Below, one piece after another: positions 49,389 through 58,551 of a stretch of 64,000 nucleotides of DNA. Source of the stretch: Prescottella soli (GTDB lineage: Bacteria; Actinomycetota; Actinomycetes; Mycobacteriales; Mycobacteriaceae); NCBI RefSeq assembly GCF_040024445.1, contig NZ_CP157276.1:5332001-5396000 (forward strand). The letters are read 5' to 3'. Position numbers and translations under genes: made by a program. How positions within the stretch are numbered: position 1 is the stretch's first letter; every line of letters begins with the position of its first letter. Below the pieces are notes generated by a model, which did no database searches, had not been told where the DNA came from, and saw only the letters and a program-made list of their open reading frames with translations.

Positions 49389-50014
49389 GCAGTGAGGACA
49401 GTCCGCATGATTCCGATCGTCGCATCGATGTCGGGATGTCGGCCGCCGGCCACGTTAGCCCAGACGAGAGCAGTGGCGGTCAATGCGAGTACGCCGAAAA
49501 TCTCCTCAGGAGCCTCGATTTCCGGCGCCGCGGAGGAGGTTGCCGCGGACAGATCGCGCTGCAGCACATGGGTAATGACGCCATTCGGATCGAGGAGTAC
49601 GCGCAGTGCGAGGCTCGACTCGCGCTGCGCGAACGAGGTCAGAGGTTCGTTCTCGATGCAGCCTTCGATGAATCGGCGAGCGGCGTCGAGCGGGTGTTCC
49701 AGGCCCTCACCCTCGGCGTCGGCGAGGGACCGCTGCCAGAGGTTGCCGATGGAAGCGAGGAGCACACGGCCCAGCAGTTTCTCGCGGTCGCCGACCCAGC
49801 GATACAGCGTGGTTCGCCCGATTCCGAGATGGCTGGCGACGGTGTTCATATCGACCCGTTCACCGTGTTGGAAGAGCCACAGGGCCGTCGCCAGTGCGTC
49901 GCTGGGCATGGGCCGGCGAACCGAGGGTGGTGCGGCCTCTTGCTCCTGAGATCTCACGACGCCGAGTTTAACCTCGGGTTTTCGCGCTGATTGAGCGGAC
50001 ATCCCTGTCGGCAA
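49370..50014 (-). CDS. TetR-family regulator, QsdR-like
   Basis: 214 codons from ATG 50014 (ATG 50002 also possible). The helix-turn-helix is VDMNTVASHLGIGRTTLYRW at about residues 54-73. The C-terminal domain matches the QsdR subgroup (EGCIENEPLTSFAQRESSLA, ALRVLLDPNGVITHVLQRDL); QsdR regulates a lactonase gene in Rhodococcus, but no lactonase is present here. It is divergent from the secreted protein at 50289. The shared 274-bp gap contains a strong promoter with an inverted repeat across its -35 box, so that gene is the likely target. Its 3' end overlaps the IS256 scrap. Confidence 0.85.
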   Translation of the reverse strand: MPTGMSAQSARKPEVKLGVVRSQEQEAAPPSVRRPMPSDALATALWLFQHGERVDMNTVASHLGIGRTTLYRWVGDREKLLGRVLLASIGNLWQRSLADAEGEGLEHPLDAARRFIEGCIENEPLTSFAQRESSLALRVLLDPNGVITHVLQRDLSAATSSAAPEIEAPEEIFGVLALTATALVWANVAGGRHPDIDATIGIMRTVLTAHARPR

Positions 50015-50213
50015 CTAAGAATGACCTTTGAACTGGGATAACGCGACTCGCGACAGTTGGATCAGCATCGTTCAGGGATGCGCGATTCAGGTGCGTAAGC
50101 CTACCGGCCCGATCCCTATCGGCGGTCCATCGATGCCGCCAGGTTCGGCGACACCGCCCCCGGACCATTCGAAGGACAGGGTGCGTGAAACGGTGCGGCT
50201 AATTATTCCTATT

Positions 50214-50251
50214 GGAACAACATTGACAGATGTTCCGTCTGCTCCTATCGT
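50214..50251 (+). promoter_or_regulatory. Promoter with overlapping inverted repeat, upstream of the secreted protein
   Basis: A consensus -35 TTGACA (50223-50228) and a -10-like TATCGT (50246-50251) are separated by exactly 17 nt. An inverted repeat GGAACA (50214-50219) with TGTTCC (50231-50236) brackets the -35 box; a repressor bound there would block transcription. The divergent TetR is the obvious candidate. The start codon follows 38 bp after the -10. Confidence 0.65.
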
Positions 50252-50288
50252 TCAGCCACTATCTGTTACCCACGTCACAAGGAGCGCG

Positions 50289-51719
50289 ATGCCTTCATTG
50301 AGAACGTTCGTAGCTGCGGCGGCGCTGACCGCGATCACAGCGTTGCCTGGGGCTGGGCCCGCAGTTGCCGCGCCGGCGATTGGATCCGTCGATCTCGGTT
50401 CGTCGAGCGGATCCGGATCCGGGTCTGTCGGTTCGTCGAGCGGATCCGGATTCGGGTCTGTCGATCTCGGTTCGAGCGGCCCCAATCCCGAGTATCCGGT
50501 GTCGACCTGCTTCTGGTCCGTGCCAATCAATCCCGAGCTCGCGGACCCGCAGCTCAACTACGCCTTCCCCGATACCGCGGCGGTCTATTGGGCCGCGCAG
50601 TTCACTATCCCGCAGGGTTCCGAACTGGTCATCCGGGGGCAGTACGCGCACGCGCGCTACCAGTCGTTGAACTCGTACAACGCCGGCACCGCCATGCCGA
50701 CCGCCGTCCTCAACGACGTTTCGACCGCTCCGGACGCCGGTTCGCGGAATACCTATCTCCCGGGCGCCGACCGACAAAGTGAAGGCGCCAGGTCGTACAC
50801 GGCCTCTGTGCTCAACGAGGCCCCGCTGGCCCAGCCGCAACAAAACACTCTGTATGCCGGTGTGCCAGGCCAGGATCGGATCAGCCTCCTCTACCGCATC
50901 TACCTTCCCGACAGTGGACGAGATCTCACCGGCGGCGTAGGACTACCGGATCCAGAGTTGCACCTTTCCGACGGTCAGGTGCTACGCGGCGACGCACTGT
51001 GTTCGGCGGTCAACGCGGACAATTCGATCTTGAAGCCCGCTTCACTGCCGCTGGACACGTACAAGGCTTTGCGCGACCAGCCGGGCAAGCCGGCGACATT
51101 CCCCTCCGAGCAGACACCTGTATGGCGGGCCTACTACAGCGCCGAGTTCACGCTCGGTTGCACCTACCTCGGCAAGTGTGATGGCACACCACAGCGGGTG
51201 GGCGGACAGTACTCCAACATCGACAACAGCTACGTCACAGCCGAAGTCAACCGCGGGTTCGGCGACGTTTTGGTGCTTCGTGGCGAGCTGCCGCGGACTC
51301 CGAAGACGACGACAGGCGCGCGGCATACGAACGGCGCGGTCGACATGCGATTCTGGTCGATGTGCAGCAACGAATCACTGGCAACGACGAAGGTGATCGC
51401 ATGCCTGTACGACGAGCAGATGGCCACTGATGCGGCCGGTCGTTACACAATCGTCGCGTCGCTGCCTGAGGACCGACCCGCAAACGCTACCAAGGAGTGC
51501 GGGGTGTCGTGGCTGCCGCTCTCGCCCACAGGCGATGGCGCAGGGCACTCCGACGATTCCCTCCTGATCATGCGGAACATGCTGCCGTCCAAGGGCTTCA
51601 GTCATGCCGCACAGGACACCAAGACGCCCGGCGACGAGAAGGCTGTGATGGGGCAGTACCTGCCGGACGGGCAGTACACGTCCAAGTCCGCGTTCGAGGC
51701 AAGTGGCTGCGCCAAGTAG
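50289..51719 (+). CDS. Secreted protein, unknown function
   Basis: 476 codons from ATG 50289, preceded by AAGGAG. A signal peptide (LRTFVAAAALTAITALPGAG ... AVAAPA) is followed by a short Ser/Gly linker made by a 33-bp tandem repeat, then a globular domain of about 420 residues. The latter has paired cysteines (STCFWSVP, ALCSAVN, LGCTYLGKCDG, WSMCSNES, VIACLYD, KECGVSW, ASGCAK), implying an extracytoplasmic, disulfide-bonded fold. Beta-rich patterns such as LVIRGQYAHARYQSLNSYN and DMRFWSMCSNESLA recur in uncharacterised secreted actinobacterial proteins. No catalytic signature was recognised. Confidence 0.8.
   Translation: MPSLRTFVAAAALTAITALPGAGPAVAAPAIGSVDLGSSSGSGSGSVGSSSGSGFGSVDLGSSGPNPEYPVSTCFWSVPINPELADPQLNYAFPDTAAVYWAAQFTIPQGSELVIRGQYAHARYQSLNSYNAGTAMPTAVLNDVSTAPDAGSRNTYLPGADRQSEGARSYTASVLNEAPLAQPQQNTLYAGVPGQDRISLLYRIYLPDSGRDLTGGVGLPDPELHLSDGQVLRGDALCSAVNADNSILKPASLPLDTYKALRDQPGKPATFPSEQTPVWRAYYSAEFTLGCTYLGKCDGTPQRVGGQYSNIDNSYVTAEVNRGFGDVLVLRGELPRTPKTTTGARHTNGAVDMRFWSMCSNESLATTKVIACLYDEQMATDAAGRYTIVASLPEDRPANATKECGVSWLPLSPTGDGAGHSDDSLLIMRNMLPSKGFSHAAQDTKTPGDEKAVMGQYLPDGQYTSKSAFEASGCAK
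50398..50463 (+). repeat. 33-bp tandem duplication encoding a Ser/Gly linker
   Basis: Two copies of a 33-bp unit (50398-50430 and 50431-50463) differ by one base and encode GSSSGSGSGSV and GSSSGSGFGSV, flanked by partial copies (SVDLGSS on both sides). This is a recent in-frame duplication that lengthens the linker after the signal peptide. Confidence 0.85.
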
Positions 51720-51743
51720 TTGGACACCTGAACGAGTAACGTG

Positions 51744-51784
51744 CAGCGTTGCTGCCGGCGAGACACTCTCCGGCAGCAACGCTG
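51744..51784 (+). terminator. Strong terminator after the secreted protein
   Basis: A perfect 15-bp stem (cagcgttgctgccgg with its complement) and an 11-nt loop, 24 bases after the stop codon. Confidence 0.8.
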
Positions 51785-51961
51785 CGGGCCGTCAATGCCT
51801 GGCTGCGTTTGTTCGTGGGCGTACGGCGTTGTCCTTGCTGATCGTTCGACAATGTGACGATCGGCGTTCGGCTTCCGAGGTGTAGAAGCGTCTCGAGACC
51901 GACGAGGTGCAGGTTCTCGACCTAGGGCTGGCGCTGCGTCCAGGATTCCGGCCGCGGGCGG

Positions 51962-53497
51962 TCAGTCGTCGAGTGCTTCCTCGATGAGCGGTTCGAGGGC
52001 GCGGTGGGCTTCGGGCGAGAGACCGGCGGTGAGGGTGTTGACGGCGTCGATGACCTCGTCGCGTTCCAGGGTGTAGAGGAACTGGTGCTTGCGGTTGAGG
52101 GCCGCGATCGTGTCGAGGAACCCGGTTGCTGCGGCGATCACAGTGTTTTCATCCGTGGGTGACTCGTCGCGAACCTGGCGGAGGGCGGCGATGAACGCCG
52201 CGCGGGCCTTCTTCGCGACCGTGCGGGGGATGCCGTCGTGGCCGTCCCAGTGGCGGAGCGGGTTCTCGAGGTTCTCGGCCAGCCATTCGGGCTTGCGGGG
52301 CCTGCGCACGGTCAGCTCGACGCGTGGCGCCTTCTTGTATCGGGCGCGCACGCGGGCAGCGACGTCGGCGGGGACGCTGTCGAGGTCGAGACTCGTGAGT
52401 GTCGGGAGTTCGTCCGGGCCGGGGAAGTGGTCGGGCGCGTAACCGAACAGGTCGCAGATCCACAGGGTCGCCAGCCTCGGCAGGGCCTGCAACCCGTCGA
52501 GGTTGTGGAGCAGGCCCGGAGCGCCGAACAGGTGCAGCCAGGAGATACCCGGGAAGCGTTCGGCGACGTCGGAGACATCCAAGTTCTCGATGGCGCCGAT
52601 TCTCAGCCCGTGCACGCGGTCGAGTCCGTGGACTGCAGGCACGGTTCCGGTGAGGTGCACGGTGATCCAGCGGCCGGCGCCATCGGCGACGACGCGCAGG
52701 TCGGAGCCGACGTCGGCTCCTGTGCCGTGCAGATTCAAGAGGTCGAGGCTCGGTGGGAGCACCAGGAGTTCGAGCCCGGTGATGTCGATCGTGAGCCGGT
52801 CGAGACCGGTGCGGGACAGGTCGATCGCGCGTTGCCCGTGCCCCGTGAGGGTCAGTTCTTTGACGAGCGGTGAGGACTCGAGGAACGGCAGGAGGTCATC
52901 TCGCCACGACCGGAGTGTCAACTGGTAGAGCGCGGGCCAAGCGCGCAGCGACTCCATCCGGAAGTCCTCGCCGACCGAGTAGCCGGCGTCGTCGCTGAAT
53001 GAGCGAGCGGCGATCAGGCGCGTTTCGTACTGAGCACCGCTGGGGGAGTGGGCGAGGCCCGGTACGGTGACGGTTTTCTCGCTCGCGAGCGCTGTCCGGA
53101 ACGCCGCGGTCGTTTCGCTCGGGAGCGTGTCCCATCGGTACTGTCGAATGACGTCAGGGGCGAAGTTCCAGGCGTCGTAGGAACGTGTGGTGGTCTCACC
53201 GGACACGGGAAGAGTGCCGATCCTCACGTACTCGGCCGGCACTTCGACGGGTACGTTCTTCAGGATCTCCGTGGGCGTCCAGAACATGAAGTCCCGCACC
53301 ATCCGCGGCACGTCGGCAAGGGTGGCGACCTCGGGCACCGCCGTGCCGGTCCACGCGAGCACCGCCACTGTCGCCAACCCTCGCGCATCGTCGACGGCGA
53401 CCACCTGGCATGCGCCGTATCGGCCGATGCGTTCGAGCGGGAAGACGAAAACGTCACCGGGACAGGCGACAACGGCGGGTGAGTCGGATTCTGTCAA
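51962..53497 (-). CDS. Imm26-like N-terminal domain with leucine-rich-repeat-like body
   Basis: 511 codons from TTG 53497, chosen because GAAGG lies at a good distance and the residues turn protein-like exactly there; the open frame to 53857 is Arg/Pro-rich. Residues about 1-115 resemble immunity protein 26 (CPGDVFVFPLERIGRYGACQ, FMFWTPTEILKNVP, VRIGTLPVSGE). The centre has irregular leucine-rich segments (LTIDITGLELLVLPPSLDLL, LPRLATLWICDLFGYAPDHF). The C-terminal 150 residues are helical (KKARAAFIAALRQVRDESP). Imm26 proteins neutralise polymorphic toxins; the fusion may bind a protein target through the LRR. No toxin gene is visible next to it. Confidence 0.68.
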   Translation of the reverse strand: MTESDSPAVVACPGDVFVFPLERIGRYGACQVVAVDDARGLATVAVLAWTGTAVPEVATLADVPRMVRDFMFWTPTEILKNVPVEVPAEYVRIGTLPVSGETTTRSYDAWNFAPDVIRQYRWDTLPSETTAAFRTALASEKTVTVPGLAHSPSGAQYETRLIAARSFSDDAGYSVGEDFRMESLRAWPALYQLTLRSWRDDLLPFLESSPLVKELTLTGHGQRAIDLSRTGLDRLTIDITGLELLVLPPSLDLLNLHGTGADVGSDLRVVADGAGRWITVHLTGTVPAVHGLDRVHGLRIGAIENLDVSDVAERFPGISWLHLFGAPGLLHNLDGLQALPRLATLWICDLFGYAPDHFPGPDELPTLTSLDLDSVPADVAARVRARYKKAPRVELTVRRPRKPEWLAENLENPLRHWDGHDGIPRTVAKKARAAFIAALRQVRDESPTDENTVIAAATGFLDTIAALNRKHQFLYTLERDEVIDAVNTLTAGLSPEAHRALEPLIEEALDD

Positions 53498-53616
53498 CGC
53501 TCGCAACCTTCGGCAATGGAGTCGACCGTGCGGGACGATCCCGCGCAAGGGAACACGATACGGAATCTGCCAGCGTAGGGAGGGCCGTCGCGGTCGCGGG
53601 GCCGCGGGTCCGACGA

Positions 53617-53826
53617 TCAGCTGATGTGCTTCTCCAAGGGGACCGTGTTGGGGCCCACCACCAGTTGGCCGCGGTGAACCGTGAGCAGCCAGACTGGGAG
53701 CACCGCGATACACAGCACCGGGACGACGCCGAACGACGCCACCATTGTCGCGCCGATGAACAGCCCCAACCAGCAGCTGCGCACCGCGACGACGAGTGCC
53801 CCGAGCACCGCACACGAGATGGACAT
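53617..53826 (-). CDS. Possible small membrane protein
   Basis: 69 codons from ATG 53826 with two hydrophobic segments (CAVLGALVVAVRSCWLGLFI and MVASFGVVPVLCIAVLPVW) and a polar tail RGQLVVGPNTVPLEKHIS. The pattern, a short two-helix protein ending in a small beta-like tail, looks genuine, but no ribosome site is evident. It lies 27 bp downstream of the alcohol dehydrogenase gene on the same strand. Confidence 0.45.
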   Translation of the reverse strand: MSISCAVLGALVVAVRSCWLGLFIGATMVASFGVVPVLCIAVLPVWLLTVHRGQLVVGPNTVPLEKHIS

Positions 53827-53853
53827 ACGAAGCGCCGGTGGACGCGCCGCCGC

Positions 53854-54894
53854 TCACGGCACGATGACCGCCCTCCCGCGCAGTGTCCCGGCGGCGAGCC
53901 GGCGGTACGCCTCGACGCCGTCGTCGAGGGCGAACCGCTCGACGGCGATGTCGAGCACGCCCTGGTGCGCGAGGTCGATCAGCTCGATCAGTTCGCTGCG
54001 TGAACCCCAGTAGGGGGAAGAGACATTCGTCTCGAACGCCCCCGTGAAGAAGCTGACCCGGGCGGCCGCCTTACCGTCGCCGAGCCCGACGATCGTCACG
54101 TCGGAGCCGACACCGGCAACCGCCGTGGCGATGTCGAGGGTCGGCTGCAGACCGACGAAGTCGAGCACCAGCGCCGCACCTGCCTGGCCGGTGATCTTCC
54201 GGACGTTCGCGGCGGCATCGGCGTCCGACAGCACCGTCTCGTGCGCACCGACCTCGCGTGCGAACGCGAGCTTCTCGTCATTGACATCCAGGGCGATCAC
54301 GCGGGCGGGGGACAGGTGGCGCAGCAGCTGGATCCCGACGTGGCCGAGTCCTCCGGTGCCGATCACCACGGCACTGGATCCGGCGCGCAGCTTCCCGAGT
54401 GACCGTTTGATCGCGTGGTACGGGGTAAGACCGGCGTCGGTGAGGGGCACGGTGGTGACCGGATCGAGGTCGCCGATCGGGACGAGGTGCCGGGGCGAGT
54501 CGACGATCATGTACTCGGCGATCGCGCCCGGAGCGCCCAGTCCGGGTGGTGCGATTCCGAGATCCTTTGCGCGGGAACAGTAGTTCTCGAAGCCCTGGGC
54601 GCAGTGCCAGCAGCGACCGCAGCCCCAAGGCCCGTACACGACGACGTTCGTACCGATGTCGAGGTCGGTGACGCCGGCGCCGATGGCGGCCACGCGGCCG
54701 GCGCCCTCGTGGCCGAGCGTCATCGGCAGGTCGTAGCCGAACGCCTCCGCCGGCAGACTCATGATGAACTCGTCGGAGTGGCACACGCCGGCGGCGGTGA
54801 TCTCGAGCAGCACCTCGCCGGGGCCGGGTTCGGGTGTCGGGATCTCGACCAGTTCGGGCTCCGCGCCGATCCGGGTGTACTGGATTGCCTTCAT
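53854..54894 (-). CDS. Zinc-dependent alcohol dehydrogenase (MDR family)
   Basis: 346 codons from ATG 54894, preceded by GAAGGAGCG. Catalytic zinc ligands are Cys in GVCHSDEF and His-Glu in GHEGAGRV. The structural-zinc lobe is present but reduced (GCGRCWHCAQGFENYCSRA, four cysteines). The Rossmann motif is VVIGTGGLGHVGIQLL and Asp in VIALDVNDEK selects NAD over NADP. It would oxidise primary or secondary alcohols or reduce aldehydes. Relatives include Rhodococcus ruber-type ADH-A enzymes. Divergent from the small gene at 54993. Confidence 0.92.
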   Translation of the reverse strand: MKAIQYTRIGAEPELVEIPTPEPGPGEVLLEITAAGVCHSDEFIMSLPAEAFGYDLPMTLGHEGAGRVAAIGAGVTDLDIGTNVVVYGPWGCGRCWHCAQGFENYCSRAKDLGIAPPGLGAPGAIAEYMIVDSPRHLVPIGDLDPVTTVPLTDAGLTPYHAIKRSLGKLRAGSSAVVIGTGGLGHVGIQLLRHLSPARVIALDVNDEKLAFAREVGAHETVLSDADAAANVRKITGQAGAALVLDFVGLQPTLDIATAVAGVGSDVTIVGLGDGKAAARVSFFTGAFETNVSSPYWGSRSELIELIDLAHQGVLDIAVERFALDDGVEAYRRLAAGTLRGRAVIVP

Positions 54895-54992
54895 ACCGCG
54901 CTCCTTCGGGGGAGGTCCGCTCGTGTCGTCGAGCATCGCACGATTCGCTCACTCCCGGGACACTGCCGCCGCGCGGCGCTAGGTTTCAGGGC

Positions 54993-55358
54993 ATGGCGGA
55001 CGAGATGCCGGATCCCGAGTACCTCTACGGCTGCCTGTCGGAGCGGGCTCGTCTGGCGCTGCTGCGCAAGCCGCAGGGCTTCGTGCCGCCGGAGTTCATC
55101 GGCCAGGTCATCAGCGTCTGCGGGGACGACAGTGTCTGCTACGTCTCCCCGGGCGACGACGCGTTGCCGCACTTCGCGATCCTCCAGGGGGCGGTGTCGG
55201 ACTTTCTGTACGGCCGCCGGCAGGACCTCGACGCCTGGTGGGAGACGCTGGCCCCGGCGGCACGCACGGCACTGGCTCGCGGCGACGTCGTGTTCGAGTC
55301 GTCCCTCGTCGACAGCGACTACGTCGCGCTGCGTATGACCGGGGCTGATCTGCGGTAG
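54993..55358 (+). CDS. Hypothetical cytoplasmic protein
   Basis: 121 codons from ATG 54993 (MADEMPDPEYLYGCLSERAR). Acidic, no membrane segment or signal peptide, with a helical first part and a C-terminal segment DVVFESSLVDSDYVALRMTG. Residue composition and third-position GC fit a real gene, but the AGG-type ribosome site is modest and no family is recognised. It shares a 98-bp promoter region with the alcohol dehydrogenase and precedes the PucR regulator by 100 bp. Confidence 0.6.
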   Translation: MADEMPDPEYLYGCLSERARLALLRKPQGFVPPEFIGQVISVCGDDSVCYVSPGDDALPHFAILQGAVSDFLYGRRQDLDAWWETLAPAARTALARGDVVFESSLVDSDYVALRMTGADLR

Positions 55359-55458
55359 CGGCGGCCCGCCTACGACCTTCCTTGCCGCAGCATCCCGGCG
55401 CCGCGTCTACGGTGGAGGCGCGGATCGTCGGTGGCGAACACGATCCGGAAAGGTATGA

Positions 55459-56673
55459 GTGCGGGTGAAGGCGCGCGGACCGGCCGACCAATGGTTGCGG
55501 AACTACCTCACGACGACGCTGACGCAGGACGCCCTGGACGTGTTCCTGGCGGGTCTCGAGGAGTCGTTCAGCGCGGATGTTCCCGAGCTGGTCGCGGACG
55601 CCGAACTGCAGCGTGACCTGCGGTCCGCGGTCCGCAGTCAGCTGAGTGCCTTCCTGGCCGCGAGCGGACCGTCGTCTGCGGGCGGCCCGGCCGAGGCACC
55701 GATCTCGGTGGAAGCCCACGCGCTCGCCCGGACCGTGGCGCAGCGGGGGCTCGAGCTGCGGGTCCTGTCGCAGCTTTACCACGCCGGACATCGGGCGATG
55801 CTCTCGTTCGCCACCGAGTTCCTCCAACAGGAGGACCTCGATCCCCAGTTCAAGCTCGAGGTTCTGACCACGATGTGGTCGCAGACCAGTGAGCTGCTCA
55901 ACGCGATGCTCGACGAACTCGCGGTCACCTACTCGGACGAGCGGGAACGGTTGCTGCAGGGCGCTTTCGCCTCCCGTGTGACGACTGTGCGCGAGATCCT
56001 CGACGGCGGCGGGGGTGTCGCGCAGTCGTCCGGTCTGCTCGGCTATCCGTTGCGGCTCGAGCACACCGCAGTGGTTGCGTGGGTCGACGACTCGACATCC
56101 TTCGCGGGCTCTCTCGACAGGGTGGTGACGCGGATCGCCCGCGGGCGGCGCGCCCTGTCGGTGCCGTCCGGCGCGCACGGCGTGTGGTCGTGGATCGCGA
56201 ACGACGGCGACGACGCGTGGGTGATCGATCCGAGTCTGATCCCGGACGGCGTACGACTCGCCGTCGGCGCACCCGCCCCAGGGATCGCCGGATTCCGCAG
56301 CAGCCATCGTGAGGCGCTGGCGGCGCAGCGGATCGCCGAGGTCGGCAAACGTCGGGCCGTCGTGACCCGTTATGCGGACGTCGAGGTCGTGTCGCTGCTG
56401 TCGGCGGATCCCGACGGAATGCGCACACTGGTCGAGCGGGAGTTGGTCGGTCTCCTAGGCTCGGACGCCGCCTCCGAACGTCTCCGGGACACGCTGCGCG
56501 CCGTGTTGGGATGCCACGGCAACCACGAGGCCGCCGCCCGTCGCCTGGGAATCCACAAGAACACCGTCCGGTATCGCATGCAGCGGGTGGAGGAGAGCCT
56601 CGGTGGCGAGATCCTCACGCGACGGCTGAAGCTCGAGCTGGCGTTGAAGTGCTTCGACGTCTTCGGTGGGTGA
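55459..56673 (+). CDS. PucR/CdaR-family transcriptional regulator
   Basis: 404 codons from GTG 55459, after GGAAAGGT. The N-terminal half is helical and ligand-sensing (ARTVAQRGLELRVLSQLYHAG, in parts), the middle is GGDEF-like as in CdaR relatives (LRLEHTAVVAWVDD, GVWSWIANDGDDAWVIDP), and the C-terminus is the PucR helix-turn-helix (GCHGNHEAAARRLGIHKNTV, then RYRMQRVEESLG). These regulators respond to metabolites and usually activate a nearby catabolic gene. The alcohol dehydrogenase on one side and the acyl-CoA synthetase on the other are candidate targets. Confidence 0.88.
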   Translation: MRVKARGPADQWLRNYLTTTLTQDALDVFLAGLEESFSADVPELVADAELQRDLRSAVRSQLSAFLAASGPSSAGGPAEAPISVEAHALARTVAQRGLELRVLSQLYHAGHRAMLSFATEFLQQEDLDPQFKLEVLTTMWSQTSELLNAMLDELAVTYSDERERLLQGAFASRVTTVREILDGGGGVAQSSGLLGYPLRLEHTAVVAWVDDSTSFAGSLDRVVTRIARGRRALSVPSGAHGVWSWIANDGDDAWVIDPSLIPDGVRLAVGAPAPGIAGFRSSHREALAAQRIAEVGKRRAVVTRYADVEVVSLLSADPDGMRTLVERELVGLLGSDAASERLRDTLRAVLGCHGNHEAAARRLGIHKNTVRYRMQRVEESLGGEILTRRLKLELALKCFDVFGG

Positions 56674-56804
56674 GTGGTTCGGTCTCGTTTCTTTCGGTTC
56701 CGTCTCGCCGGGGTCGACAATGCGGCCAGAGCCGGTCCGGTCGAGTCGAGCGGCGAATCGGGTTGCCGTTCAACGACTGCGCCCGCAGCGGCAGGGGACC
56801 TTGG

Positions 56805-56838
56805 CCCGGTCCCATCCGGTGAGCCGGATGGGACCGGG
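56805..56838. terminator. Bidirectional terminator between convergent genes
   Basis: A perfect 15-bp stem (cccggtcccatccgg with its complement) around the loop tgag. It lies between the PucR gene (plus) and the acyl-CoA synthetase gene (minus), whose stop codon is 22 bases away. Confidence 0.85.
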
Positions 56839-56859
56839 TGTCACATGAGCAACCGCCAA

Positions 56860-58551
56860 CTAGTCGATGAGGTCCTCGTAGCGGTACTCGGTACTGATCG
56901 GTGCGCTGTCGCGGTGTGCGATGTCTTCTCGGTCCTTGAGTTCGACGCGGCGGATCTTTCCTGAGATGGTTTTCGGCAGTTCGAAGAACTCAACCCGCCG
57001 GACCTTCTGATACGGCGCTAGATGGTCGCGCGAGTATTCGAGGATCGATCGGGCGGTCTCCGCAGTCGGTTCCCAACCCGCAGCGAGTGCCACATAAGCC
57101 TTGGGGATGGCGAGTCGGGTGTCGTCTGGCTGCGGAACAACTGCCGCTTCCACCACGGCCGGATGCTCGATCAGAACGCTCTCCAGTTCGAATGGGGACA
57201 CCTTGTAATCCGACGACTTGAACACGTCGTCGGTACGTCCGATGTAGGTGATGTAGCCGTCGGCGTCGCGTTGAGCAACATCGCCGGTGTGGTAGTAGCC
57301 GCCGGCCATCACCTGTTCGTTGCGTTCAGGATCACCTAGGTATCCGGTCATCAGGTTCATCGGACGCTGGCTGAGATCGAGGCAGATCTCGCCCTCGTCG
57401 GACTCTTTGCCCGAGACTGGATCGACCAGCACTACCGGCACCCCTGGCATCGGCCGTCCCATCGATCCTGGCTTCACCGGTTGTCCGGGCGTATTTCCGA
57501 CCTGCAGTGTGGTCTCGGTTTGCCCGAATCCGTCGCGGATGGTGAGTCCCCACGCCTCCTCGACCTGGCGGATAACGTCGGGGTTGAGTGGTTCACCCGC
57601 TCCAAGGAGTTCGCGTAGGAACGCGGGCTTCTCACCAAGGTCGGCCTGGATGAGCATGCGCCATACCGTTGGTGGCGCGCAAAAGGTGTTCACCTCTGCT
57701 CGACGCAACTGCTCCATCAAGGCGCTCGCATCGAATCGTGGGTAGTTGTAGACGAAGATCGTCGCCTCGGCAATCCACGGGGCGAAGAAGCAACTCCACG
57801 CATGCTTCGCCCAGCCCGGTGAACTGATCGCCAGGTGCACATCGCCAGGTGTCAGCCCGATCCAGGCCATCGTGGTGAAATGCCCTACCGCGTAACTAAT
57901 CTGGGAGTGCTCGACGAGCTTCGGCTTGCTGGTGGTCCCCGAGGTGAAATAGATGAGCATCGGCTCGTCGACGGTCGTCACCGAGTTGAACGGACCGTCC
58001 GACTCCACCGAGGCCGAGTCCGCATAAGACTGCCACCCATCTGGGTTACCACCCACCGCGATGCGGAGATAGTCACCTCCGATGTCGTCGAACTTCGACG
58101 TGTCCGCGGCGTTGGCGATCACGCAGCGGACTGCGCCGCGAGCGATGCGGTCACGCAGATCCTCGGGGCCCAGCGCCGCAGTCGTCGGCATCACGATCGC
58201 GCCGAGCTTCATGACCGCCAGCATCGCCTCCCACAGCTCGACCTGGTTGCCGAGCATCAGGATGACGCGGTCCCCCTTCCTGATCCCCAACTGCTGCAGC
58301 CACGTCGCCGTGCGATCCGACCGGTCAGCCATTTCGTCGAACGTCACCTTCAATTCGGTGCCATCAGGCTCGACGATCCACAGCGCGATCCGCTCGTTGC
58401 CGCGGGCGAACGCATCGAACCAGTCCGTCGCCCAGTTGAACTGGCCCGTCAGATCCGGCCACCGAAACTCGTCAACGGCCTTGTCGTAGTCATCGGCGAG
58501 CGCGATCAGCTGATCCCGGGCCGAACGGTACAGGTCTGTGTTCGTCGTCAT
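56860..58551 (-). CDS. AMP-forming acyl-CoA synthetase, medium-chain (ACSM-like)
   Basis: 563 codons from ATG 58551. The adenylate P-loop is LIYFTSGTTSKPKLVEHS, the A5 motif DGFGQTETTLQ, A7 GYYHTGDVAQRDADGY, A8 YIGRTDDVFKSSDYKVSPFE, and the A10 lysine is in LPKTISGKIRRVEL. The order and spacing match medium-chain/aryl acyl-CoA synthetases, which activate a carboxylic acid with ATP and CoA. The opening LADDYDKAVDEFRWPDLTGQ is typical of the ACSM-like bacterial group. No ribosome site is clear at the start. Codon use looks slightly less GC-biased than the neighbours. The substrate is unknown. Confidence 0.9.
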   Translation of the reverse strand: MTTNTDLYRSARDQLIALADDYDKAVDEFRWPDLTGQFNWATDWFDAFARGNERIALWIVEPDGTELKVTFDEMADRSDRTATWLQQLGIRKGDRVILMLGNQVELWEAMLAVMKLGAIVMPTTAALGPEDLRDRIARGAVRCVIANAADTSKFDDIGGDYLRIAVGGNPDGWQSYADSASVESDGPFNSVTTVDEPMLIYFTSGTTSKPKLVEHSQISYAVGHFTTMAWIGLTPGDVHLAISSPGWAKHAWSCFFAPWIAEATIFVYNYPRFDASALMEQLRRAEVNTFCAPPTVWRMLIQADLGEKPAFLRELLGAGEPLNPDVIRQVEEAWGLTIRDGFGQTETTLQVGNTPGQPVKPGSMGRPMPGVPVVLVDPVSGKESDEGEICLDLSQRPMNLMTGYLGDPERNEQVMAGGYYHTGDVAQRDADGYITYIGRTDDVFKSSDYKVSPFELESVLIEHPAVVEAAVVPQPDDTRLAIPKAYVALAAGWEPTAETARSILEYSRDHLAPYQKVRRVEFFELPKTISGKIRRVELKDREDIAHRDSAPISTEYRYEDLID

